Shown: positions 1-7,534 of the stretch, one piece after another | How positions within the stretch are numbered: the first letter of the stretch is position 1 | Layout of the letters: each line of letters starts with the position of its first letter | Translations under genes and position numbers: made by a program | The notes under the pieces: generated by a model | The model's database searches: none | Told to the model about the DNA's origin: nothing | Seen by the model: only the letters and a program-made list of their open reading frames with translations | Origin: Inediibacterium massiliense | GTDB lineage: Bacteria > Bacillota > Clostridia > Peptostreptococcales > Thermotaleaceae | Direction: 5' to 3' | Assembly (NCBI RefSeq): GCF_001282725.1 | Contig: NZ_LN876587.1 | Location: 1,573,343 to 1,637,342, forward strand | DNA: 64,000 nt

Positions 1-326
1 TCATATGTATTCACGTTTTTTTCTTGAATATAGCCAATTAATTCTTCACTAGAACATATGGGCGTAATAATGTTTTCTAAATCTTTATTTAATATATAGT
101 AAAAAGCTGTTGGCAAATAAATATATTGCAAAAATCCTAAAATAGACTTCATATCTGGATAACAAGCCCAATTATTGTCTAATACATTTCTTTTATAATC
201 AATAATTGTTGTATTAATAAATATAGAATTTTTCTTCTTATGAGCATTCATAAAATATGAATTCCATATATCTTTTTTGTGAATTAGCATATTTTCCCAA
301 TAATAATGACTATTGTATTTACACAT
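1..326 (-). CDS. Hypothetical protein, 3' end cut by window edge
   Basis: An open frame runs from an ATG at 324-326 off the left edge (108 complete codons, no stop). It begins MCKYNSHYYWENM and is rich in Tyr, Asn, Lys and Ile. A weak Shine-Dalgarno (GAGGGTG) lies about 8 bases upstream. I recognise no family and no membrane segment or signal peptide. It is downstream of the S4 gene on the same strand, but a gap of about 50 bases and its own ribosome site leave the operon question open. Coding status is supported only by the long open frame and the ribosome site. Confidence 0.55.
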   Translation of the reverse strand, partial: MCKYNSHYYWENMLIHKKDIWNSYFMNAHKKKNSIFINTTIIDYKRNVLDNNWACYPDMKSILGFLQYIYLPTAFYYILNKDLENIITPICSSEELIGYIQEKNVNTY

Positions 327-374
327 GATCTTTCACCCTCATTCCTAGAAAAAATAAAGAATTCTTCATTTCGA

Positions 375-956
375 TTATTTAGAGAATAACTCTATCACTG
401 CAACTTCATTGACTTCTATAGGAATTTCTTCTCTATTTGGAATATTTACAAGTTGTCCACTAAAATTTTCATAATTCTTTTCTATATAAGGAAGTTCAAA
501 AGTTCTTAACTCTAAAAAATTATTTTGAAACATTTCATTTTTCTGATATTTTTCTCTTAAGGATACTTCCTCCCCTACCTTTACGATATAAGAAGGAATA
601 TCTACTTTTTTTCCATTTACTAAAATATGTCCATGGTTCACCATCTGTCTTGCTTGACGTATAGAATTTGCAAAGCCTATTCTATATACTAAATTATCTA
701 ATCTACATTCTAATATTTTAAGCAATGCAACCCCTGGATTTTCTTTACTTTTCATTGCCTCTTGTACATACCTTTTAAATTGTCTTTCAAGTACTCCATA
801 ATATGCTTTGATTTTTTGCTTTTCAATTAATTGTACTCCATATTCTGATAATTTTTTATGTGCTACTACTCCTCTTTTTAATGCTTTAGGATGGCCATAA
901 ATATTTACTCCTAATCTTCTACTTAATTTAAATCTAGGCCCCATTATTTTTGCCAT
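375..956 (-). CDS. rpsD: 30S ribosomal protein S4, zinc-ligand-free paralogue
   Basis: Small-subunit protein S4, which binds 16S rRNA early in 30S assembly and in many bacteria represses its own operon. The N-terminus [16 protein letters not shown] is followed by an S4 RNA-binding domain around residues 85-150 ([20 protein letters not shown], then [15 protein letters not shown]). The first ATG (965) directly abuts AGGAGG; the ATG at 956 has about 9 bases of spacing and gives the usual MAK start, so I use 956. The N-terminal region lacks the four cysteines that bind zinc in many clostridial and Thermus S4 proteins. The gene stands alone, outside any ribosomal-protein operon, which suggests a second, conditional copy. 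The promoter overlaps a perfect Fur-type inverted repeat. Confidence 0.93.
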   Translation of the reverse strand: MAKIMGPRFKLSRRLGVNIYGHPKALKRGVVAHKKLSEYGVQLIEKQKIKAYYGVLERQFKRYVQEAMKSKENPGVALLKILECRLDNLVYRIGFANSIRQARQMVNHGHILVNGKKVDIPSYIVKVGEEVSLREKYQKNEMFQNNFLELRTFELPYIEKNYENFSGQLVNIPNREEIPIEVNEVAVIELFSK

Positions 957-1012
957 TTTAAACATCCTCCTAAATAATCTAAAATTTGCCGCGGTATATG
1001 TCTACGTATTTT

Positions 1013-1041
1013 AGTATAACATTTTTGATAATGATTATCAA
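1013..1041 (-). promoter_or_regulatory. SigmaA promoter of the S4 paralogue
   Basis: On the minus strand TTGATA (1036-1041) and TATACT (1013-1018) are separated by exactly 17 bases. Transcription would start near 1006, leaving a leader of about 50 bases before the ribosome site. Confidence 0.75.
1026..1040. promoter_or_regulatory. Fur/Zur-family operator, perfect 7-1-7 inverted repeat
   Basis: TGATAATGATTATCA is a perfect 7-1-7 inverted repeat identical in form to the core Fur box of Firmicutes. It overlaps the -35 element of the S4 paralogue promoter, so a bound repressor should block RNA polymerase. Fur, Zur and PerR boxes are similar; the metal cannot be told from sequence. Loss of zinc ligands in the regulated protein makes Zur attractive, but the half-site matches Fur better. 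Confidence 0.65.
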
Positions 1042-1074
1042 TATCGTTGCGTGTCTAATTACTTAAAGAATAAA

Positions 1075-1109
1075 AAATACCCATGTTTTATCAAAAACAT
1101 GGGTATTTC
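1075..1109. terminator. Rho-independent terminator hairpin
   Basis: Stem AAATACCCATGTTTT with a 3-base loop and its complement, flanked by A and T runs. It lies just after the stop of a start-less minus-strand reading frame (1110-1211), so it may be the terminator of a decayed gene. Confidence 0.6.
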
Positions 1110-1211
1110 TTATTCTTCAAGTAGCTTTTTTCCATAATATATACTTTTTCCTTTTTCATCAAAAACTGCATAATACTTTTTATGATTATATTTTAAATAT
1201 CTTCGGAAATA
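1110..1211 (-). pseudogene. Possible 3' remnant of a small gene
   Basis: A 33-codon open frame ends in TAA at 1110-1112, immediately before a terminator hairpin. The peptide (KKYYAVFDEKGKSIYYGKK) has normal protein composition, but the frame opens at a TAG and has no ATG, GTG or TTG. It may be the tail of a deleted gene or chance. I recognise no family. Confidence 0.25.
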
Positions 1212-1251
1212 CTAATACAGAAAACAAATATATATTTATAGGAGGATTTAA

Positions 1252-1440
1252 ATGATTAAAAAAAGAGCAGAAGAAATTTTAAATGGAAATGATCATATTG
1301 AAGTTCTTTATAAAGGAAACTCTGTTTGGTTAACAAATATGAATAGTAATCAAATGATGGATGTAAAAGTTTTAGAAAATAATAAAAATATTACAGTCCC
1401 TATTTCAGACTTACAAGAAACAGGAAGAGAACTTAAATAA
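1252..1440 (+). CDS. sspH: H-type small acid-soluble spore protein
   Basis: A 62-residue protein matching the SspH family of minor small acid-soluble spore proteins, which accumulate in the forespore core. The family pattern is visible: an N-terminal KRAEEIL helix, a central IEVLYKGNSVWL strand region, and a C-terminal VPISDLQETG. The family is about 60 residues, so the gene is full length. AGGAGG lies 8 bases before the ATG and a strong terminator follows directly, so it is monocistronic. A forespore (sigmaG) promoter is expected, but I could not find a convincing one in the 40 bases upstream. Confidence 0.85.
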   Translation: MIKKRAEEILNGNDHIEVLYKGNSVWLTNMNSNQMMDVKVLENNKNITVPISDLQETGRELK

Positions 1441-1444
1441 GTTT

Positions 1445-1479
1445 AAGCCTCTCTTATGAAATTCATAAGAGAGGCTTTT
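1445..1479. terminator. Terminator after sspH
   Basis: Near-perfect hairpin (AAGCCTCTCTTATGAA and its complement) followed by a short T run. It also sits at the 3' end of the convergent methyltransferase gene and can serve both. Confidence 0.85.
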
Positions 1480-2673
1480 CTAAATTTTTTGTATAAATAC
1501 TACTTTTAAATAATTTCCTTCCTCAAATTCTTTAATGGTTTTAAAATCAAATGGAAGGGAATACTCTTCTAAAATCTTGTATTTTTCATTCATCTCTCCA
1601 AATGCAGTATGAATAAATCCTTTAAATTTATTCATGTCAAAAGTCGCACAATTAGTAGACGCTACAATTACTCCTTGCTCTTTTGTAATTGCGATGGCAT
1701 TTTTCAAAAGATCTTTATAATCCTTTCCTGCACTAAATTTAAAATTTTTAGATTTGGCAAAGCTTGGAGGATCTAAAATCACCATATCAAATTTCAATTC
1801 TTTTTTTACTGCATATTTAAAATAGTGAAATACATCTTCTACGACAATATCATGAGCTTCATAGTCTATTTCATTGATACTAAATTGTTCAATTGTCTTA
1901 CTCAAGCTTCTATTTGCAAGATCTACACTCGTAGTCTTTTTTGCTCCTCCTAAAGCTGCAAAAACAGAGAAGGCTCCTGTATAAGAGAAAGTATTTAAAA
2001 CTGTTTTTCCTTTTGCATATTGATCTTTTATTCTTTTTCTAACATTTCTTTGATCTAAGAATACCCCTACCATAGCTCCTTCATTTAAGTATATGGCAAA
2101 ATTCACTCCATTTTCTTTTACAATAATAGGAAATGTTCCTCTTTCTCCTATGACAAACCCATCTTCTTCTATATATTTACCATCCTCAGCAAATCTTTTT
2201 TTCTGATAAATTGCTTTAAAAGGGACTAATTTTTTTAATGCCTGTATTACATCTTCTTGAAACTGATAAATTCCTTTACTATACCAGTTGATTAAATAAT
2301 ATTCATTATAATAATCAATAGTAAAGCCTCCAATTCCATCTCCCTCTCCATTAAATACTCTAAAAGCATTTGTATGAGGATCATTATAAAGACCTGTTCT
2401 TTGATTTAGGGCTTTAGATATTTTATTTCCAAAAAAATTTTCATTAATTTTTTCATTTTCTTTTAAAGTTAAAATCCAGCCATATCCTTTATTTTGTTTT
2501 CCATAATAGCCTCTAGCAATAAATTTATTTTTTTCATCTATGAGCTTTACCAATACACCTTCTTCTTTTAAATCTCCTATATTCATAATCGCTTCTTTAA
2601 AAATTAATGGATATCCCTTTTTAAATTTGTTGACAAACTTTGATTTTACCTTTAAAGATACTTCTTGTCTCAT
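1480..2673 (-). CDS. rlmI: RlmI-type class I rRNA methyltransferase (PUA-MTase)
   Basis: SAM-dependent methyltransferase of the RlmI/YwbD family, whose E. coli member makes m5C1962 in 23S rRNA. An N-terminal PUA-like domain covers about residues 1-75. The MTase fold has motif I in VLNTFSYTGAFSVFAALGGA, an acidic loop in TSVDLANRSL and motif IV DPPSFAKS. Near-invariant GEGDGIGG and FLDQRNVR segments are present. The frame opens at 2739, but a weak ribosome site (TAGG) fits the ATG at 2673 (MRQEVSLKVK); the extra N-terminal codons of the longer frame come from the direct repeat of a mobile element. Exact RNA target is inferred from family. Confidence 0.88.
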   Translation of the reverse strand: MRQEVSLKVKSKFVNKFKKGYPLIFKEAIMNIGDLKEEGVLVKLIDEKNKFIARGYYGKQNKGYGWILTLKENEKINENFFGNKISKALNQRTGLYNDPHTNAFRVFNGEGDGIGGFTIDYYNEYYLINWYSKGIYQFQEDVIQALKKLVPFKAIYQKKRFAEDGKYIEEDGFVIGERGTFPIIVKENGVNFAIYLNEGAMVGVFLDQRNVRKRIKDQYAKGKTVLNTFSYTGAFSVFAALGGAKKTTSVDLANRSLSKTIEQFSINEIDYEAHDIVVEDVFHYFKYAVKKELKFDMVILDPPSFAKSKNFKFSAGKDYKDLLKNAIAITKEQGVIVASTNCATFDMNKFKGFIHTAFGEMNEKYKILEEYSLPFDFKTIKEFEEGNYLKVVFIQKI

Positions 2674-2722
2674 TTTTTTCATCCTATCTATTTTTTCATT
2701 TTTATTTTTTCTATTTATCGTA

Positions 2723-2746
2723 CAAATATTATTATACATAATATCT
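2723..2746. repeat. Direct repeat, left side of element copy 1
   Basis: A 24-base sequence repeated exactly at 2950-2973 on the other side of element copy 1. It contains an ATATTAT/ATAATAT stem, so the duplicated target is itself a hairpin. Confidence 0.8.
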
Positions 2747-2949
2747 CAGACTGTTTACAAAGTATATTATAGCAAAGTCATAAAAATTAGGAACAATTAT
2801 TAAGAATTTGTGAAAATATAGAATAAGTGAGAAAATGTTTGCATTACACTGTTTGAGCATAGCGAGTTTGTAATGCTATTTTCGATCGTTTCTTCATATT
2901 TTCCAAATTTGAAAATCAGTGACGTTTTTTATGATTTTGTTTATAAAAT
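2747..2949 (+). mobile_element. Palindromic MITE-like element, copy 1
   Basis: About 203 bases with no credible gene, nearly identical in its core to 12214-12405 and, inverted, to 20221-20413. The ends carry inverted AAAGTCATAAAA/TTTTATGA-type repeats. The centre has a GCATTACA (2841-2848)/TGTAATGC (2869-2876) palindrome around a TGTTTGAGC segment, and flanking AAATATA-type arms can extend the pairing. It is bounded by exact 24-base direct repeats at 2723-2746 and 2950-2973. Structure and repeats indicate a non-autonomous transposable element; no transposase is visible in the window. Confidence 0.75.
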
Positions 2950-4253
2950 CAAATATTATTATACATAATATCTATTGTTTGATTATACATTTCTTTATAC
3001 TGCATCCTTTGAATATCTAATTCTAAATTTTGTCCTATTCCTTCAAATACAAGAGTTCTTTTATGTGTGTTTTTATTATATTCATCAGAAATAGTCTTTT
3101 GAAGAGATACTTTTTTCTCATCTATCATCAATTTTACCTTTGATAAAATTACATCTTCTCTTGTAGTAATGGTTACAAAAGTCTTTTCTTCTGATTGAGA
3201 AACTTCATTGATTATAATATCTTTATTCAATACTTTAAAAGATTTGTTTTTATTATTTTGTTGAATCTTTATTTTTTCATTCACATCGTAATCTGCTTCT
3301 AAGCTTATAAATTTCATTTGAATTTTATTAAGATCTACTACAATAGGATCATAATCCTTATGAAATTTGATTCCATCTTTGTCTGTTCTGATTCCTGAAC
3401 TTTGCTCCCTAATTTTTTTGTCATTTACAATTAATTCTAACTCTATTTGACTGGGTCTAAATCTTTTTTGAGTCATATGATCGATAGCTAATTCTATTGG
3501 ATTTTGAATAGTTCCTTCAATACGTGTCATAGTTTTAGAAGCCAAAATAGAATCAATGCTTATTTGACCTTTGTCTATTTTCACTTTTTTATAAATGTCT
3601 TTTTTTAAAGTATGACCCATAGCTTTATCTTTGTCTAGGGTAAAAGTAATTTCTCCTTCTTCTTGATGATCTATATCTTTTTTCATGAATAATGTAAATG
3701 TCCATTTTAATTTCTTTTCAAAAATAGAAGGAGATTCAAATGTGTTTATACTCTTCATTTCTGTTTTTTCATCATTTATACTTCCATATCCCCCTTGTGC
3801 TTTATAGTCTTCTAATAATCCCTCTATGCTATGAGAAACCAACTCTATCTCATCTACTCTTTTATCTGGATCTTTTACTGTATAAAACATTAAAAGCTGA
3901 TTATCGTCTAGCATAACCCCATCTAAAGTAACCGTCACTCCATTTTTAAAAGTGTAGCTTTTTTTTATAACCTGACCATTTCCCAATTGATTTAACTCTT
4001 TTAAATTAGAATTCATCACTTGATCATATCCGATTAATTTTTTTGTATAAAAAGCTAAAGTATCTATATGGTATCCTCCTAATATGAAAGCAATTAATAA
4101 TGCAGCCACTTTCATTTTCCATTTTTTCTTGGTTTGTTTATGTGGATATGATTTTTCAAGTGCACTTCTTAATCGATCTTCTAATTCATCTGGTACCTGT
4201 AATGTATCTATTTGGGATTTACTTTCTTTTAAAATCTTTTCTATTTCATTCAT
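2949..4253 (-). CDS. DUF4179 membrane protein, probable anti-sigma factor
   Basis: 434 residues. A cytoplasmic N-terminal part of about 45 residues is followed by one membrane segment (about 47-66, VAALLIAFILGGYHIDTLAFY) and a large extracellular beta-rich region. The part around YTFKNGVTVTLDGVMLDDNQLLMFYTV is typical of DUF4179. Such proteins are encoded directly after ECF sigma genes and are thought to hold the sigma factor until an envelope signal arrives. The start (4253) overlaps the sigma gene stop by 8 bases, with GGAGG upstream, implying coupled expression. The C-terminus and stop lie in the direct repeat of element copy 1, so the original tail may have been altered. Anti-sigma function is inferred from position. 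Confidence 0.8.
   Translation of the reverse strand: MNEIEKILKESKSQIDTLQVPDELEDRLRSALEKSYPHKQTKKKWKMKVAALLIAFILGGYHIDTLAFYTKKLIGYDQVMNSNLKELNQLGNGQVIKKSYTFKNGVTVTLDGVMLDDNQLLMFYTVKDPDKRVDEIELVSHSIEGLLEDYKAQGGYGSINDEKTEMKSINTFESPSIFEKKLKWTFTLFMKKDIDHQEEGEITFTLDKDKAMGHTLKKDIYKKVKIDKGQISIDSILASKTMTRIEGTIQNPIELAIDHMTQKRFRPSQIELELIVNDKKIREQSSGIRTDKDGIKFHKDYDPIVVDLNKIQMKFISLEADYDVNEKIKIQQNNKNKSFKVLNKDIIINEVSQSEEKTFVTITTREDVILSKVKLMIDEKKVSLQKTISDEYNKNTHKRTLVFEGIGQNLELDIQRMQYKEMYNQTIDIMYNNI
2950..2973. repeat. Direct repeat, right side of element copy 1
   Basis: Exact copy of 2723-2746. It encodes the last residues (IDIMYNNI) of the DUF4179 protein; that gene's TGA stop (2949-2951) uses one base of the element. 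Confidence 0.8.
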
Positions 4254-4767
4254 CTTCTTTCACCTCCAGCATTTTTCTTAATTTTTTTATTCCTATAGAA
4301 ATACGAGATTTTACTGTTCCTAAAGGTATTTTAAGAATATTCGAAATAGTTTCGTAGTCTAAACCTAAAAAATAACGAAGTTTTATAATTTCTTGATGCT
4401 TATGATTTAATCTTGATAAATATTTTTCAATCATAATCTGATCTTCTTTTTCCTCAAACCCACTCTCATAAAATCTATCTTCAACAAAATCTAATGCTAT
4501 ACTTTTTTTGTTCTGCCTTAAAATATTTTTACAACAATTCACCAATATGGTTTTGCTCCAGCTAAAAAAAGCATTTTCTTTTTTTAGCTGGTATATATTT
4601 TCATACAATATAACAATCATATCTTCCATTGCATCCATTGCATCTTCACTATTTTTCATATATACATATGCTAATTTATAATAATCGTCTTTTTTAGACA
4701 TAATCAGCTTGACTAATGCTTCTTGATCTCCTTGTTTTGATTTTTGAACTAGATCTTGTATATCCAT
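4246..4767 (-). CDS. ECF-type RNA polymerase sigma factor
   Basis: 173-residue sigma70-family factor of the extracytoplasmic-function type. Region 2 spans about residues 10-85 (DAMDAMEDMIVILYENIYQL, then SWSKTILVNCCKNILRQ). Region 4 with its helix-turn-helix is at about 112-165 (HQEIIKLRYFLGLDYETI, then IPLGTVKSRISIGIKKLRK). GAGGTGAG precedes the ATG. The downstream overlapping gene encodes the probable membrane anti-sigma factor, so the pair should respond to an envelope signal. ECF factors usually drive their own operon; a TGAACT and CGATAC pair lies upstream (4813-4818 and 4795-4800), but its spacing is too short for a standard ECF promoter. Confidence 0.9.
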   Translation of the reverse strand: MDIQDLVQKSKQGDQEALVKLIMSKKDDYYKLAYVYMKNSEDAMDAMEDMIVILYENIYQLKKENAFFSWSKTILVNCCKNILRQNKKSIALDFVEDRFYESGFEEKEDQIMIEKYLSRLNHKHQEIIKLRYFLGLDYETISNILKIPLGTVKSRISIGIKKLRKMLEVKEDE

Positions 4768-4843
4768 GCTCTCACCTCTCTTTCCTATATAAGAGTATCG
4801 TAATATGAAAAAAGTTCATTTAAATTTATTATTCGTATTTATG

Positions 4844-4872
4844 TTTACATTCTCAGGAAACTAACATATAAT
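4844..4872 (+). promoter_or_regulatory. SigmaA promoter of yabR-like gene
   Basis: TTTACA (4844-4849) and TATAAT (4867-4872) with a 17-base spacer, 38 bases before the start codon. Confidence 0.75.
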
Positions 4873-4910
4873 AATAGGAAATGTACAATATAAGGAGGAA
4901 GATTGATTTA

Positions 4911-5279
4911 ATGCTATTACAAAGTGGAGAAATCATGGATGGAATTGTTTCAGGAATTACTAAATATGGTGCTTTTATAAAGCTTTCTGATGATAAAACA
5001 GGACTTTGCCATATTTCAGAAGTATCTAATGATTACGTAAAAGATATCAATACGTACTTAAAAGAAGGTCAAAAGGTAAAAGTTAAAATTCTTAAAATTA
5101 AAGATGATAGTAAAATTGAATTATCTATTAAGCAGGCTACTGAAACTCCAAAGCAAAGAAAATATACAAAACCTGCTCCTAAAAGACCAGTTCAATCCTT
5201 TGAAAATATGTTATCCGACTTTCTAAAAGATAGTGATGAAAAATTAAAAAATATGAAACAAAGAGATCAAAGATACTAG
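4911..5279 (+). CDS. yabR: S1-domain RNA-binding protein, YabR-like
   Basis: One S1/OB-fold domain at about residues 4-70 (GEIMDGIVSGITKYGAFIKL, then GLCHISEVS and VKVKILKI) followed by a basic, probably disordered tail rich in Lys and Pro. It is like B. subtilis YabR and GSP13, cytosolic proteins that bind RNA or ribosomes; no catalytic residues are present. The frame opens at ATG 4881, before the ribosome site. AAGGAGG at 4892-4898 serves the ATG at 4911, giving 122 residues, though 12 bases of spacing is long. It is transcribed alone from a sigmaA promoter and ends in its own terminator. Confidence 0.82.
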   Translation: MLLQSGEIMDGIVSGITKYGAFIKLSDDKTGLCHISEVSNDYVKDINTYLKEGQKVKVKILKIKDDSKIELSIKQATETPKQRKYTKPAPKRPVQSFENMLSDFLKDSDEKLKNMKQRDQRY

Positions 5280-5288
5280 TATCTATAA

Positions 5289-5315
5289 AAATAACCCTAT
5301 GATGGGTTATTTTTT
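5289..5315 (+). terminator. Terminator after yabR-like gene
   Basis: AAATAACCC, 6-base loop, GGGTTATTT and a T run, directly after the stop codon. Confidence 0.85.
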
Positions 5316-5431
5316 ATAATATATTGGAAATTATATAGGTAGTAACATTATGAATCTATTTATCATTTCCGTTATATATTTCAAAAAAAGTCAACTTATA
5401 CTTTTTAAAAATCTCATCAAGGAGGACTTTC

Positions 5432-6628
5432 ATGACAAAAAAATATATCCATCCGTGGCTTGTAGTACTAGGTGCTATTTGCATACAAATTTCTATAGGA
5501 GCCATCTATTCATGGAGTCTATTTAATCAACCTCTTATGGATCAATTTAACTGGACAAAAAATCAAGTTATTCTTACTTTTTCTATAGCTATTTTTACTT
5601 TTGCTTTTTCCACTATATTTTCAGGTAAGCTACAAGATAAGTTGGGTCCAAAAATTGTTGCTACCATTGGCGGACTATTATACGGTGGAGGACTCACACT
5701 TGCTTCTTTTTCTACCACAATTATAGAATTGTATATTTACTATGGTATCATTGCTGGAGCTGGAGTAGGATTTGCTTATGTATGTCCTCTTTCTACATGT
5801 GTAAAATGGTTTCCCCACAAGAAAGGATTTATTACGGGCATTACAGTAGGTGCCTTTGGTATGGGAAGTTTACTTTTTAAATCTATTATTGAATCTTTTC
5901 TTCTTTCATATGGGATTTCTAATACTTTTCTTTATCTAGGCATCATCTACACTACTTTAGTTTTAATAGGTGCTCAATTTTTAGTTCTTCCACCAAAGAA
6001 CCATGCTCCTATTTCTGAGACTATACAATCTATAGATATAAATAATTTTTCAGTGCAACAAATGCTTCACACAAAATCTTTTTACCTTCTTTGGATCATG
6101 TACTTTTTTGCATGCGTAAGCGGTCTTTTAGTCATCAGCCTTGCAAAGGATATAGGCATACAACTAGCTAACCTTCCCTCCTCTGTTGCTGCATATGCAG
6201 TAGCTCTCATTGGTCTTTTTAACGCAGGAGGAAGAGTAATATGGGGTAGCTTATCTGATAAACTAGGTAGAATAAAAATAGTTTTTATTATGTTTATCAT
6301 TACTTCTGTTTGCATGATTATGATGAGTTTTATACCTTTAAATTTTATATTATTTTTTATTTTCATTTCAGGTATTGCCTTTTGTTTTGGTGGATTTCTT
6401 TCTGTATTTCCAACTATAACCAGTGATTTTTACGGAATAAAAAATTTTGGAGCAAACTATGGAATTATGTATCAAGCCTATGGATTGGCTGCTCTAGCAG
6501 GACCTTTTATTATACAAAGTAGCGGGGGACTCAAACCTACTTTTATCATCTCCTCTATATTATCTATTATAGGCGGATGCATCACCTTTATGGTCAAACC
6601 CTCTTCATTTATAAAGCCACTTAAGTAA
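5432..6628 (+). CDS. OFA-family MFS transporter (oxalate/formate antiporter-like)
   Basis: 398-residue major facilitator protein with about 12 membrane segments. The family start (HPWLVVLGAICIQISIGAIYSWS) is typical of the OFA subfamily named for OxlT, the oxalate:formate antiporter. The loop 2-3 motif appears as GKLQDKLGPK, and GSLSDKLGRIK is the matching motif of the second half. Many OFA members carry other monocarboxylates, so the substrate is not certain. AAGGAGG lies 7 bases before the ATG. The gene stands alone, with a terminator that includes its stop codon. Confidence 0.85.
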   Translation: MTKKYIHPWLVVLGAICIQISIGAIYSWSLFNQPLMDQFNWTKNQVILTFSIAIFTFAFSTIFSGKLQDKLGPKIVATIGGLLYGGGLTLASFSTTIIELYIYYGIIAGAGVGFAYVCPLSTCVKWFPHKKGFITGITVGAFGMGSLLFKSIIESFLLSYGISNTFLYLGIIYTTLVLIGAQFLVLPPKNHAPISETIQSIDINNFSVQQMLHTKSFYLLWIMYFFACVSGLLVISLAKDIGIQLANLPSSVAAYAVALIGLFNAGGRVIWGSLSDKLGRIKIVFIMFIITSVCMIMMSFIPLNFILFFIFISGIAFCFGGFLSVFPTITSDFYGIKNFGANYGIMYQAYGLAALAGPFIIQSSGGLKPTFIISSILSIIGGCITFMVKPSSFIKPLK

Positions 6629-6642
6629 ACTTAAGTGGCTTT
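6613..6642. terminator. Bidirectional terminator
   Basis: AAAGCCACTTAAG, 4-base loop and perfect complement. It contains the transporter stop and touches the stop of the convergent gene, so it serves both directions. Confidence 0.85.
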
Positions 6643-7450
6643 AATCAATATTTTTTAAATCTTCATTAGAAATTGTAATATCCATAGATGGAATATTGAC
6701 TGGACGATTTTGAAGAATCCTTAAAGTAAGATATACAACCATCTTTTCTTCTATACTTTTAAATGTTTTTTCTTTTTTATATAAATGAAATCTACTTAAA
6801 TCCATATATTCATTTATCTCAATTACATTACTGCTTACCAACTCACAATAGGGCATTTCATTAAAATATTCAATACTTTTTTGACTTTTTTGTATTACTT
6901 TTTCATTAAATGGATTATCTTTTTGTATATAGTTTGGAATGCAAATATCTTTAGATCTATCATTTCCACAAGCTTCTAGTTGATTAGAAAATAAATAAAT
7001 TGGTTCTATTCCATTAAAAATAACTTCTGTATTACACTCAAAAGGAATTTTAACCGTACAATGTCTAGTCTCTCCATAACTATAGTAACTTCCTGCTATA
7101 TAGCTAATTTGCTTGCATACATATCCTTTTATAAAAAGCATATGAGTATCTTGTAAAAGTACACATTGCTTAACCTCAATAGTATTTTTCTCACTTTTTA
7201 TATCTAAAGCAGATTCAGGTAGCTCAATCATGGCATTCATATTTAACTGTAGTGTTAATTGTGCCAATATTACAGGAATTTTTGCTATAGCACCTTTTGT
7301 TAATCCGATCACTTTTACTGGAACGTTGCTACATTCTCCATTTGCTCCTCCTGTAACTTTTACTGCTATATTTTTAGGAGTATGATCTATAAATGGACTC
7401 CTTGGTTTCTCTTTATCCTGGCCTTTGGGAATATATCTTTGCCATGGCAT
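6641..7450 (-). CDS. CsxC-like putative spore exosporium protein
   Basis: 269-residue soluble protein with no signal peptide. The segment VPVKVIGLTKGAIAKIPVIL, then AQLTLQLNMNAMIELPESAL and QCVLLQDTHMLFIKGYVCKQI, resembles the duplicated DUF3794/SPOCS-type fold of clostridial spore-surface proteins such as CsxC. Seven or so cysteines are compatible with cross-linking in a spore layer. A sigmaK-type promoter lies upstream (7502-7529), which agrees with late mother-cell expression. The family assignment rests on recalled pattern, not alignment; the spore location is inferred. Confidence 0.6.
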   Translation of the reverse strand: MPWQRYIPKGQDKEKPRSPFIDHTPKNIAVKVTGGANGECSNVPVKVIGLTKGAIAKIPVILAQLTLQLNMNAMIELPESALDIKSEKNTIEVKQCVLLQDTHMLFIKGYVCKQISYIAGSYYSYGETRHCTVKIPFECNTEVIFNGIEPIYLFSNQLEACGNDRSKDICIPNYIQKDNPFNEKVIQKSQKSIEYFNEMPYCELVSSNVIEINEYMDLSRFHLYKKEKTFKSIEEKMVVYLTLRILQNRPVNIPSMDITISNEDLKNID

Positions 7451-7501
7451 TTTTTAAACCTCCTATCATAAAATAAACACACCCTTTTAAACGTCTTAAT
7501 T

Positions 7502-7529
7502 TATCATATGCGCTTTGTCCTAATAGAGT
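7502..7529 (-). promoter_or_regulatory. Candidate sigmaK promoter of CsxC-like gene
   Basis: On the minus strand AC (7528-7529), a 17-base spacer and CATATGATA (7502-7510) fit the sigmaK pattern AC-N16/17-CATANNNTA. The implied leader is about 45 bases. Confidence 0.45.
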
Positions 7530-7534
7530 TACTA

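Noticed and set aside
4795..4818. ECF-type autoregulatory promoter before the sigma gene
   Set aside because: TGAACT and CGATAC are only 12 bases apart, too short for the roughly 16-base spacing of ECF promoters; kept as a remark only.
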